Positions 54,266-64,000 of a stretch of DNA of 64,000 bases are shown piece by piece (within the stretch, counting starts at the first letter, position 1; each line of letters opens with the position of its first letter). Source of the stretch: Euonymus europaeus (taxonomy: Eukaryota; Streptophyta; Magnoliopsida; Celastrales; Celastraceae); contig OY756965.1 of the NCBI GenBank assembly GCA_963580455.1, positions 22,728,902 to 22,792,901 of the forward strand. The letters run 5' to 3'. A program made the position numbers and the translations under genes. The notes below the pieces were generated by a model, which saw only the letters and a program-made list of their open reading frames with translations, was not told the origin of the DNA and searched no databases.

Positions 54266-57200
54266 ATGCTTATGAAGGATGTCCTCCGTCAAGCGGGTGG
54301 CTCCGCCGTGATTGACGGTGGCCTTGCCACCGAGCTAGAACGACATGGTGCTAACCTGAACGATCCTTTATGGAGCGCCAAGTGTCTCCTAACTTCTCCT
54401 CACCTCATCCGCACGGTACAGTAACTCACGTGTATGCTTACACCTATAGTACATGAATACATGTGCGTTATGAGTGGATCATGTCATTAATCAGTTCTTT
54501 GTTGGTTGATTAAGAGGATTGCAGAAGAAATGTTGTTTTGTTTGGCTTCTGTCAAAACGCAGGATTCGATTTTCTGTGCTTTTCTAATCTGAGCCTGAGC
54601 GACATTACTTTGTCAAGGAACAGAATTATGTTCAATTGAAGCCCTTTTTATCATTTTCTCAAGAACAAACCCGGCATGATAATTCTCAGATCGTGGAGCT
54701 GAGTTTGGTTGGAAATTAGATATTGTAGGATGTAGTTACTGTAATGTTCGCACTTACGCAGAACAAAATTTATCCAACATAACAGGCTTAAGAATTAATT
54801 ATTAGCTCTTTGGATCTCTCGGTGCTTGTGGCCCTAGACTCTTTTTGTTTGTTGTTTTCTTCACTTGATGAGAGCATAATACCTTTTAGCTTATCATTAG
54901 AATCCCAGCCGTAGTAGATTGAGAGTGTTTTTGAGTTTGAAGAAGTTGGACCACCATATAAGCATATGGTCTCTGACTCATTGTCTGGAAGCTGCTTTGT
55001 TATTATAGGAAGTGTATGTATGGTACCAAATAGTAAATGTTTGGGTATGAACCACCAGATGAATGTGTCCTCTTATCCAAAGTATATTTGTTATCTGGTG
55101 CAACATACTGTCTACCTGTTCACTATTTTCTTTCTTTTATTTGTTTTCCTCGTCAGTATTGGTGGTATGGGAGAAAATAATAACCATAAATTTCCTTCCA
55201 ACAAACGTGTTCACAATGGGGTATGTCGTGGTGTGGCCTTCTTCTAAGCATTCCAGTGACTGAAGTTGGATTTCAGTAACTTAGCCACCGTCTGGTAGCT
55301 CGTGAGTACGAAAATATGAGTCTTTTTAAAAAAACTAATTTAAGTTGCAAGTCTAACATGAACGAGTGTGCATTTCCCTGCAACTTATGACTTGGTGCTT
55401 GTTCAGGGTTTCGGATTGCATTAGAGTTTTCAAGTGTTAGTCTAGACTTGTGCCATTTCAAAATATATTCTCATATCTATCGAATTTTAAGCTCACTAAG
55501 TCGAATAATACCCGTAGTAGCAATTTCTACCAGCTTTGAAGTTTTGTTGTTCTTCTATCACTTTAAGAGGTCTGTACGTTTGGTTATGTCTGTTATGTTG
55601 GTGTTGTGAATGTTAATGGTGATATTAGGGTTATTCACAAGTTTAATGATCGAGTAGGTACACCTTGACTACCTTGAAGCTGGTGCGGATATCATAATTT
55701 CAGCATCTTATCAGGTATCGAGAGGGTTCTCTTTCTCTCTATCTCTTACTCTAGTTGCGACGTTGTCTAACCTCGTTCTATTTGAATATGAACAGGCCAC
55801 TATTCAGGGGTTTGAAGCAAGAGGCTTCTCTAGGGAAGAAGGCGAAGCTTTATTAAAGAGAAGTGTGGAAATCGCTTCTGAGGCACGTGCTATATATAAT
55901 GAGAGATGTATTGAAGCTTCTGGTACATGCACTGGAGGTGACAAGGTTCTCAAACACCGTCCCATTTTAGTTGCAGCTTCTGTGGGCAGCTACGGGGCTT
56001 ATTTGGCTGATGGATCTGAATATAGGTGATTTAAGTTATTTTTTGGTCTTTGTTGTGTAGGCTGTGCTGCTTTTATTTTTGAAATTTATTAAACCAAGGA
56101 CTTCTCAAATTAGCTGTTGCAGATTTCTAATGATCATCATGTTACCTATTTATTGAAAGATTGATCAAACTTTTTGTTAAATATATGATTTAGGAATTAG
56201 GATCCATCTTTCTCAAAGTATAATGATCTTTGAATAGAATAATTCATTAGAATTTGTATAATGATGGATCACGACCCCCCACCCCTACGCATATAACTGG
56301 TATGCACATGTGTGGATTCTACACCATTATTCTAACTGTGCGTATTATTCGGCCATTTCTTATGGAAATTTTGACAGCCACTTCTATGGTTCATATCCAT
56401 GACTAAAACTAAGAATTATTACACTTAGTACATGTTCTTTTTTTTTACCATTTTTTCTATGCAGTGGGAACTATGGTGAAGCCGTCACTCTTGAAACTTT
56501 GAAAGATTTCCATCGGAGAAGAGTTCAGATCCTGGCTGAATCTGGTGCTGATTTAATAGCATTTGAGACCATTCCGAACAAGCTTGAAGCTCAGGTATTT
56601 ATCTCATATGCGGCCATAGTTTCCTGGTAATGTTGAGCAATATGCCCATCCATTGGTATCTGACACAATCAATTTCTTGTTCAAGTTTGGTCTGCAATAG
56701 CCAAGAGGGGTTTTACTGATGCATGAGATCTTTTGGAGTTAAAGTAGTGCTCCATTTTCAATTATGGTAACAACTTTTTTGCTGGTTCTGCACTTCGTGT
56801 TCATGCAGGCTTATGCCGAGCTCTTAGAAGAAGACGACATAAAAATTCCTGCTTGGTTTTCCTTTAATTCCAAGGACGGTGTAAATGTGGTTAGTGGTGA
56901 CTCCTTGACTGAGTGTGCCTCAATTGCTGAATCGTGCAAGAAAGTTGTTGCTGTTGGAATTAACTGCACTCCACCTAGATTTATTCATGGTCTACTTTTA
57001 GCTCTTAAAAAGGTATGACTCATCTTATGTTTTCATATTCTGATATTCCATCTTCAATCCTTTTATTAATTCATGTTTGCCAGTTGATCATTGAACTTTT
57101 CTTCTAAGAGAGTGTCACTTAACTGCGTGTCTGCGTGGTATCTACATTTGGAGGGAAAGACTTATTTACCAAATGATATCTCAGGTGACTACCAAACCAA

Positions 57201-58032
57201 TACTTATATATCCAAATAGTGGGGAGAGCTATGATCCTGATAAAAAGGAGTGGGTGGTAAGTTCACTCTGTTTTAGCTATTTGCAATTTTGCATAGCATA
57301 TGAATTTGCTTCAGTTTTCTTTCTTTATCATTTCCTTTTAAATAATCGCATATAAATGCAGCCATTTTATAGTGACATTTTACTAGTAATTATTTATCAA
57401 AATATAATCGTACCATGAGAAATAGCACGTCTTCGGGGCTTATCAGTAACTTAAGAAATCACATACCCAAAGATCTTGTCCATTTTATTTATTTTTTTCC
57501 ATTAGAAATGTCTTTGATGACTTGGGTTCTGCACAATCATCATTTTAGTGTCTCTCTCTCTTTCTCTGCACCGAGGTTTTCCTTATTTCTAGAGTAAAAT
57601 ATCACAAACCCATGGATTTTGACTACTAGGAATTACCACTACAAAGTTACATGCCTGTCAATCCATCTACCCACTCTTTTTGAGCATTTTTCTCTCTAAT
57701 TATGTGTACCATTTAGTTCATTGCTAGAAATGAGACGGTTTTAGTTTTGGAACTAATTTCCCATCATAATTTAATTTCAGAAACATGGACATAATATGTT
57801 TAATTCTGGATTTATTGTTTTGCATTGGTAAAATTTATTCTTGCTAACTTGGTTTACATACTTGTGTCTGTTGCAGCAAAATTCTGGAATTTTAGATAAA
57901 GATTTTGTGTCATATGTAGATGTATGGTGTGATGTCGGGGCTTCTTTAGTTGGAGGTTGTTGCAGAACAACTCCAAATACTATAAGATCTATTTACAGGA
58001 CTCTTTCTAGCAGATCTGTTCCGCCCTCGTGA
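54266..58032 (+). CDS. HMT: homocysteine S-methyltransferase
   Basis: Seven exons (54266-54415, 55658-55714, 55796-56025, 56465-56594, 56809-57012, 57185-57256, 57877-58032) give 332 residues, the usual length. The N-terminus has the barrel start [14 protein letters not shown]. The zinc-binding cysteines are C242 (VGINCTPP) and the pair C309-C310 (GGCCRTTP). The enzyme uses S-methylmethionine (or SAM) to methylate homocysteine to methionine in the cytosol, as part of the SMM cycle. The start could be the ATG at 54266 or the in-frame one at 54272. Intron 1 is long (about 1.24 kb). Which HMT paralogue (1, 2 or 3) is not decided. Confidence 0.95.
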
Positions 58033-58531
58033 TAATCACCCTCATTCTGCCATGGATAGGGAACTAAAGGTTGCTGGGTCCAGATGTTCTTTTTGTTTTC
58101 TATTCCTCCTGTGTAGAAGGAAGAAAAGTCATGCAAACTGTTGCAAGAGCTGTGGTTCAACTCTCTGGTGTGGCAAACAATGTGGCAAATGAATTATTAT
58201 TTTTTTTTTTTTTTTTGGCTATTAGAACAGTGTGCCGCAAAGAACAATGTCAAAGTTTTATAATGTTCAATAAAATATCACGTTCTGTTCTCACATTCCT
58301 CATTTGAAGTATCTAGCTGTTTCTGTTTCTTGGTAACATTGCAGCTATTGTTCTGAATCATATCTGCCACACAGGCAAAAATCAAAACATTTCAACAAGA
58401 AAGTATTTGAACCCATAAGGACATAATATCCTGAAATGTAAATTACAGGTTACAATCTCAAACTTCTTAGCACAAGCAAGGCGCCCACAAGAAATGAAAC
58501 CGTTTGCATTTTTATACAAAGGTGACAGTTC
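58033..58531. other. convergent 3' ends
   Basis: 3' UTRs of HMT (plus) and of the small charged protein gene (minus). A T-run lies at 58200-58217. Nothing else seen. Confidence 0.5.
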
Positions 58532-60490
58532 TCATGTGTCAAAGCCAGAGTAGACACCACTATCCCTTAGCAACCTCTTCTCTTCTTCGACATAACTCTT
58601 TCCTCGACTAGCCTGACCAAGCTCCCTTTTCCTCTTCTCCTTCTGGGAGAAAGAAAGTTGATTCTTCTCTTTTCGGGTTTGAACATTTGCCAGCTGCTCT
58701 GCATCTGCTATTGCAGCTCTTGTTTTTTGGCGATCTTTGTAAGATTCTTCTTCCTCTCTGGTTTCACGCTTCTCTTGGCCAGTAGACCAAGACCAGTCTT
58801 GCTTCTCATCCTCTTTTGGTGGAGGGACACTTAAGACTGTTAGCCCTCCTTTATAGCCATGTCGCGTTAGTGCTTCAAAATCCACTGCACCTTTTCGCTT
58901 TCCTGCCTTGACTGCACATATTAGCCAAGATGAGATCAAATGAATTTTCTTCTTTTACATTGAGTTTTATGCGCCACATGCAGACAAGCGTAGATGTCTA
59001 GAAACCACAAAACAAGTTGAATGTCATGCAATGTTGCTGCAGCTTTGATATAGTACACGAGTATTTTCTAAGAGTTTGGAGTAGTTACAGTAACTAAATC
59101 TAGCACTAACTTACAAATTTGACTGCAATACCTGATTGACAAGCAGCTTCCATATAGCATTCCCCAATTGTTCCATAAATATTAAGGGGTAAGAAAGAAT
59201 GCCAGAATGTATGCAAAAGAAAAGGATTCAAGTGTCTCGTCCAAAATCACAAAAACTACCTCCTCCCATGCTATGAACCAAGTGGGTTTTCAGTTTCCTC
59301 ACTTCATAAACTCTCAATTGTTACTTGTTAGTCTCCAAGATGTTCCTACCCAATTGTTCTCACTAAAATTGATTAATCAAGAGAATTTAAAATTTGTGCT
59401 CAAGAAGAGACTCCTCGTCTAAGTCAATAGATGAGGCAGATTCACGAGTCATCTACTCATCTGGCTCTAGACTCACCCACATTTTTCAATCCTCCGGTGG
59501 AAGACTGCATTGACATATCATTCCTTTTTAGCATTCCTTCACTAAACAGGCTAGGTTATTTCTGTGACTCTAAGGACTAAGGCTATGCTTGACATATGAG
59601 TTGGGAGGTGTTCATAAAAGTGAACCCTTGCTTGATATTGAAAGAGTTAGAAGGTATTTTTGTGAGTGAACACCTCTCAATCCCTCATTTTTTAGGGGTT
59701 GGAAAAAGAAATGTTGGAAGGTGTTCACGCCAAATAAGGGTTCGGAAGGATTCCCACAACCCCTCCCAACACCTCTCCCAAGCAAGCCCTAAGAGAACAA
59801 TACATATTTCTTAGTTGGACATCTATCTCCGAATGTGCGAATCAAAATTACAGAATTGACGAGGTGAAGGTTTGAAGCAGTCTGTAACTGGAATCAAGCA
59901 TAAATCTTATACTTATCGGTCTCCTCATGGGTTTACACACTTGTACAGAGGATAGGATACTAAAATGCAGGAAGTCCTCAAAACACTCATCAACATTGCA
60001 CGAGCTGGCTGGAGTGCAAATTCCCCTTTCCATATCCCTCTGTGTTTCTTTATACAATCTAATAGATCTTGCCGTTCTTCACATCTCATCTGAACGGCTT
60101 GCTGCCCATTTGTCTACTTTCTTTGTGAGGATTCAATAACAGAACTAATGTTATCATCTGATCACTCTAAATTAGCTGAATTCTCTTTAGTGGCTTCAGG
60201 TCATCATTAATTCCAACACATCTAGACTCTCAAAAATTGAAAAATTACATGCATATCAGCCCCAATTCACAGTCATATGTATCAGCAATAGAATGAAATT
60301 ACAGAAAACTCACGCCAACCAATTAAGCTTACAGAGACGAAGTATGGGCCATAGTGCAAATACCTTTAGATAGTTTCCCTTCAGAGCGACCGTTTTTCTT
60401 CCCCTGTTGGACGCCATCATCCCATTCAGCATCTGAACCCGACGATGACGAATCATCCTCCGGATCACTCCATGGCATTGGCCTCTTCAT
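58532..60490 (-). CDS. conserved charged protein of unknown function
   Basis: Two coding exons (60490-60364 and 58911-58532) separated by a 1.45-kb intron give 168 residues. An upstream acceptor just before the ATG (CTCCAG at 60494-60499) suggests a further 5' UTR intron. The N-terminus is acidic and Ser-rich (SDPEDDSSSSGSDAEWDD). The middle has KRKGAVDFEALTRHGYKGGL. The C-terminal half is a long charged helix rich in Glu, Lys and Arg (SFSQKEKRKRELGQASRGK), ending VYSGFDT. The sharp ending and patterned charges look conserved, not random, and suggest a nuclear RNA- or chromatin-associated protein; I do not recognise the family name with confidence. Confidence 0.8.
59581..59788. mobile_element. 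MITE-like inverted-repeat element in the intron
   Basis: The ends GGCTATGCTTGACATATGAG and, inverted, GGCTTGCTTGGGAGAGGTGT are imperfect terminal repeats over about 30 bases (both continue into TTGGGAGG). CTAA lies next to both ends (59577-59580, 59789-59792) as a possible short target duplication. The interior repeats GGTGTTC motifs and has no coding capacity. It sits in the intron of the charged-protein gene. The family is not assigned. Confidence 0.5.
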
Positions 60491-61841
60491 TTCCTGGAGT
60501 AAAACAATCAAACAGCTATGATGAAAAACCCAAGGACCGGCTCATAATTTAACGCCATCATTTTGCCCCTGTATCAAGAACGAGGCCTCACTTTATACTT
60601 ATAAATATGCAGATAGAACTCAAAGAACAAGTCGATTGTGAGATATTAAAATCCCCATAATTGAACGAAGACATCGAGCCCCCTTGCGGAGAATCACCTG
60701 AATTATAGCTTGAGATGAGGAAAAACAGAAACCGAGAGTCCGGTACGTTTCTACTACCGCCTTCTGTTCAACGGCTCGACGATTCGGGCTGTTAGGAAAC
60801 TGCTAAGACTGCAAAGTAAAACCGAAGAATAGGGTTCAGTCACACCGGAGAAAGGAAGAAAAAGGGTACTTCAGAGGAAACGACGTCGGTTCGGCTGCAT
60901 TACTTTTATACAGTAACAGCTCTACGTAGTAGGTTTTGTTCGGTTCTCGGCGAAACAGTCGTATTTTTGAAAAAAAGAAAAATTGGCCATAACAGTTTGA
61001 TTTTGATCCATTTTTTGATTTGGACGATTTCTTTCTTTCTTTCTTGACAATCCTACTGTCTAATTATATAGTTATTATTATGGATTGGAGAATAAGAGAA
61101 GTGTATTTCAAAAAAATTTCAAAAAAGACAAACATGTTTGGATGCTTTTTGCAGGACAAGAGGACTAAAAGAAGAGAAGTCCATAGAGCCTGATAGACGT
61201 GACATTTGCCATTTCTTTCCTGTTTTTTCTTCATGGGAACCCGAGAATTCCCCATGCTTTTTCATATGGCTAGTTTCTTTTATACATGGATGAATAATAT
61301 TGATTAATCGTGTTCCTCATTTTCCATCAATATGTCTTTCGCTTACAGAATATTTTGGACATTATAAAGCAAATAGAAACAGTACTGTTGAAGCTCCCTC
61401 TGAGGGGTAGTTAATATTATCCCATGGAAGCGTATTTCTTCTACTGGGCCTTAAACTGGACCTGATGAGTGATGACCTTGTCCACTGAAAGGACTTGGTT
61501 TAAATCAAAGTCCTGAGCCTTCAGTGGAAGGCCCAGACCATTTACCTCACGCACCGTCTCCTTTAGCAGCCACTGGAAGAGTCGAAATAGCTTTGCAAGA
61601 AGTTTATGGTCAAAAGAACTTCTCTTATTTAAGCCGGACATACAGATTACAGAAGCAGCCGTAGCTATATTCTATAGAGCATACACCCTTTTTTCCCACG
61701 AGCAAAACTTGCTTAATTACATGCGCCTGCACCATTATTTAGACATTAGACAACTTCCAACTTCCAACTTACAACTTACAAGTATATCTACATAAGCACT
61801 GTCTCCTACCCTGGCCTCTTTCTCCTTCGGCTCTCTCTTTC
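60491..61841. other. intergenic; promoter of charged-protein gene and vicilin 3' flank
   Basis: The left part (to about 60900) is the leader and promoter of the minus-strand charged-protein gene. The right part lies downstream of vicilin. A 66-codon minus-strand frame at 61441-61641 has fairly protein-like composition (LFRLFQWLLKETVREVNGLG) but matches nothing I know and has no clear splice partner; it is recorded as unresolved. Confidence 0.4.
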
Positions 61842-63820
61842 TCATGCAGAAGCGCGGGGTTCCTCCTCCTCTCTACTCTTCGGTCCCGGGAAGAAAAGCT
61901 CCTCATCTTGCCTTTGGAACACACTCTCCGCCTCTTTTGCTGGAGTATTGAAGCCCAATTCCTTAGCTTCCTTCTCCATTTCACTCACAATGTTGTTCTT
62001 CCCTGCCAACAAGTACCTAGTGTTGCCTTGTGTATTGAGTTCAAAGCATACAATCCGGAGGTTGCTGTTCGCTGAAGCTATTGATGTTATTGGGTGCCCA
62101 GCTGGTACTACAAACACTGTGCCAGGTCTCAAACGGGCACTTATTCTCTGGTAGCTTCTACTTCCCTTTGAGCCAGAAGAGGAGACATGAGGACATGCCA
62201 TTTCAAAACAACCCTCACCGTCAACCACAGAGCATATCTTGGGGGATTTTGAGTTGAAGTATGGACCAACCATAGATCCCTGCAACACACAGTACATTTA
62301 ATGCAGTAGAGATGTGAGGCAGTGGGGGAGAAAGAAATAAGTTAGTATCATACCCTTTTGATGTCTGCAAAAGAGACCATAATGTCAAGGTCTTCAAGCT
62401 GCCTGTAATCTCTAGGACTGGCTTCAAATAGTTGGCCATAGTTGTTACTGCTCGAAGGACGTTGTTTGAAGAGATTGAATGAGCCTTTTGATTCCTTCTC
62501 GAAAGGCCAGATACCGCCGCCTTCTTCACGGTGCTTCAGGGCCTGGATTTGTTCTTTGGAAGCCTTGACAATGGCTCCTTTACTCTGTTGCCTAAAGACC
62601 CTCTCAATTTTTTCCCAGTCAGTGTTGAAGGCAGCTTCAAGCACTTCTCTGCTGAATGCCCAGTAAAAGCTTTCAGGGTTTTCGCCACCTACCCCATGAA
62701 ACGCCTACATCACAATCATACCAATATAAGTCTCTTCATATGATATATTATTTTATACAAAGCCAAGCTTCAAGTGAATCTAGCAAGTTCAAGAATTAAA
62801 TGACCTCATAATTTCCTGGAGTATTGACTGGCTTGAGAAGCTTGACAATGATGAGCTTTTCATTGTTATCCGTGTTGGTTATATAAACTGGAGTGCCTGC
62901 AGGAATCCTGATAATATCTCCAGATTGAACATTATGACTCTCTCTTCTGTTTTGGCCCTCCCTTTTGTCTCCCTGGATCATCGAAATGGTTGCTCTTCCT
63001 GAAACAATCCATATCAGTAAATATATAACCACTATGTAGATAGAAATTATCGATTAACATGCAAGCCTTTATACCCTTTGCGACAAAGAACACAGCATCA
63101 GCATCCAAGTGACAAGGAGTAATGAAGGTTTGAGGATTGGCTTCAAGAACAGCGAATCGATAGTTCTCAATTCCTTTCAGAAGCTTGGATCTCTTGGTGA
63201 ACCTCTGCAGGACATCTATTCTGCCATGCTCCGTCTTGTATCTCGAGCTGAAATGCTCATCTTCAAACACATAGGGGTTCCTCTCTTCTTGCTCTGATCC
63301 TTCCTCCTCTTCTTCTTCTTCTTCATGCTTTTTGTAACTAATCTCTTCATCTCCTCTTCCTGCAGACTCTCCCCCATACTTTTGAGCGCACCGGAGCCTA
63401 CAGAGTGCTTTTTGTTGTCCCGCTTGGCTCTCGCACTGGCTCTGGCATTGCTTTAGGTGCTTCTTTTGGGGATCTTCTGGATCCTCACTGCCACCACCGC
63501 GGCCTCCATGTCCTCTTTCACGCTCCCTCTCTTTCTTCTCTTTGCTATACCTGCTAAAAAGATTACACAACTCTCCGTTACAAAAATCTACACAGTAAAT
63601 AACAATGGTAGTATAGTACCTCCAATCAACTCGAAAATGGTAATTCAGAGTACCTTTCGCAGGCTTCTTTACATTCCTGCTTCTGTTTCTTGTCATATTG
63701 ACGTTGTTGCTCGCACTCGTGTTTGCATGTCTCAAGTTCTGGGTCTTTTGTGGCCACAGCACCTAGAACCACAACAGAGAGGACCAGAATGGCTAAACAA
63801 AGCTTTCCCCGGAAACCCAT
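61842..63820 (-). CDS. vicilin-like 7S seed storage globulin
   Basis: Five exons (63820-63654, 63550-63075, 62998-62805, 62704-62354, 62279-61842) give 541 residues. A signal peptide (about 1-23) directs the protein to the secretory path and protein storage vacuoles. Next comes a region with paired CxxxC motifs (CKHECEQQ, CKEAC; CQSQC, CRLRC), as in vicilins whose N-terminus is processed to antimicrobial-type peptides, and an acidic Glu-rich run. Two cupin barrels follow, containing NPYVFED and SGDIIRIPAGTPVYITN (cupin 1) and LRPGTVFVVPAGHP (cupin 2). The protein trimerises as seed nitrogen reserve; homologues are known nut allergens. All splice sites are GT-AG and in phase. The upstream region has seed-type motifs. 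Confidence 0.96.
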
Positions 63821-63889
63821 TTTTGCTCTCAAGTGATTAAGCTCGCTTTTCTTGCTTTCACTGTGTAAAGATTGAAGATGGGTACTGAA

Positions 63890-63994
63890 TTTATAATACG
63901 GAGATCGACTGATCGAGTAAGAGAGGAAGAGATGAGAGTGGAAATTGAAGTACATGCAGAGAGACGCGTGTCATCCGTTTTTGCCTTACGTGGC
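63890..63994 (-). promoter_or_regulatory. vicilin promoter: TATA box, RY motif and ABRE
   Basis: On the minus strand, TTATAAAT lies about 70 bases upstream of the vicilin ATG (near 63889-63896). Further upstream are an RY core CATGCA (63953-63958, same on the minus strand as TGCATG) and an ABRE, ACGTGGC (63988-63994), with an ACGCGT between them. RY motifs bind ABI3/FUS3/LEC2 and ABREs bind bZIP factors; together they are the classic code of maturing-seed storage genes. The region runs to the window edge, so more elements may lie outside. Confidence 0.65.
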
Positions 63995-64000
63995 GATCTT

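Noticed and set aside
61441..61641. Extra small gene downstream of vicilin
   Set aside because: The composition is protein-like, but no start context, family match or splice partner was found; kept only as unresolved.

Overview
This window is nuclear DNA of a flowering plant, almost certainly a eudicot. The genes have short exons (down to 7 nt) split by AT-rich introns, and many encode plant-only products: photosystem II PsbW, Aux/IAA, a plant G-protein gamma subunit, an ETO1/EOL-type TPR protein, the VTE3 plastid methyltransferase and a 7S vicilin. No plastid, mitochondrial or bacterial segment was seen. Gene models were assembled by hand from splice signals, reading-frame continuity and family resemblance. 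Each listed multi-exon model closes in frame, except the Aux/IAA locus, which is broken.

Layout. 1-2.1 kb is intergenic. A site II/telo-box promoter (2.07 kb) precedes a U44-like box C/D snoRNA (2.35-2.44 kb). A DRIP-type RING E3 ligase lies on the minus strand (3.2-7.2 kb) and psbW on the plus strand (8.9-9.4 kb). 10.2-11.8 kb holds two LINE pieces in opposite orientation, one with a clear 16-bp target-site duplication. A frameshifted Aux/IAA gene (12.4-13.1 kb) is followed by GCN5/HAG1 (minus, 13.7-21.6 kb), a decayed LINE (21.9-23.4 kb), a 17-exon guanylate-binding-like GTPase (minus, 23.9-31.9 kb), a short orphan ORF beside a non-autonomous hAT element (32.5-33.6 kb) and a G-gamma gene (minus, 34.2-36.9 kb).

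VTE3 (plus, 38.0-40.6 kb), a calmodulin-like gene (plus, 41.4-42.3 kb) and EOL1 (minus, 42.9-46.9 kb) come next. 47.7-50.3 kb is gene-poor, with small inverted-repeat elements, one of them nested, and duplicated G-tracts. Then follow a 2OG-Fe(II) oxygenase-like gene (minus, 50.3-51.9 kb), a tRNA-derived SINE with a 17-bp duplication (53.6-53.8 kb), homocysteine S-methyltransferase (plus, 54.3-58.0 kb), a small charged protein of unknown function (minus, 58.5-60.5 kb) and a vicilin gene (minus, 61.8-63.8 kb) whose upstream region carries RY and ABRE motifs.

The genes look like an ordinary unlinked set and do not form a pathway cluster. They touch photosynthesis (psbW), tocopherol/plastoquinone synthesis (VTE3), methionine recycling (HMT), hormone and signal pathways (Aux/IAA, EOL1, DRIP, G-gamma, CML), chromatin (GCN5) and seed storage (vicilin). 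The most interesting items are the snoRNA with its promoter, the Aux/IAA frameshift that spares the degron but destroys the PB1 acidic motif, the two GC-AG introns in GCN5, the 7-nt micro-exon in the GTPase gene, and several transposon insertions with intact target-site duplications.
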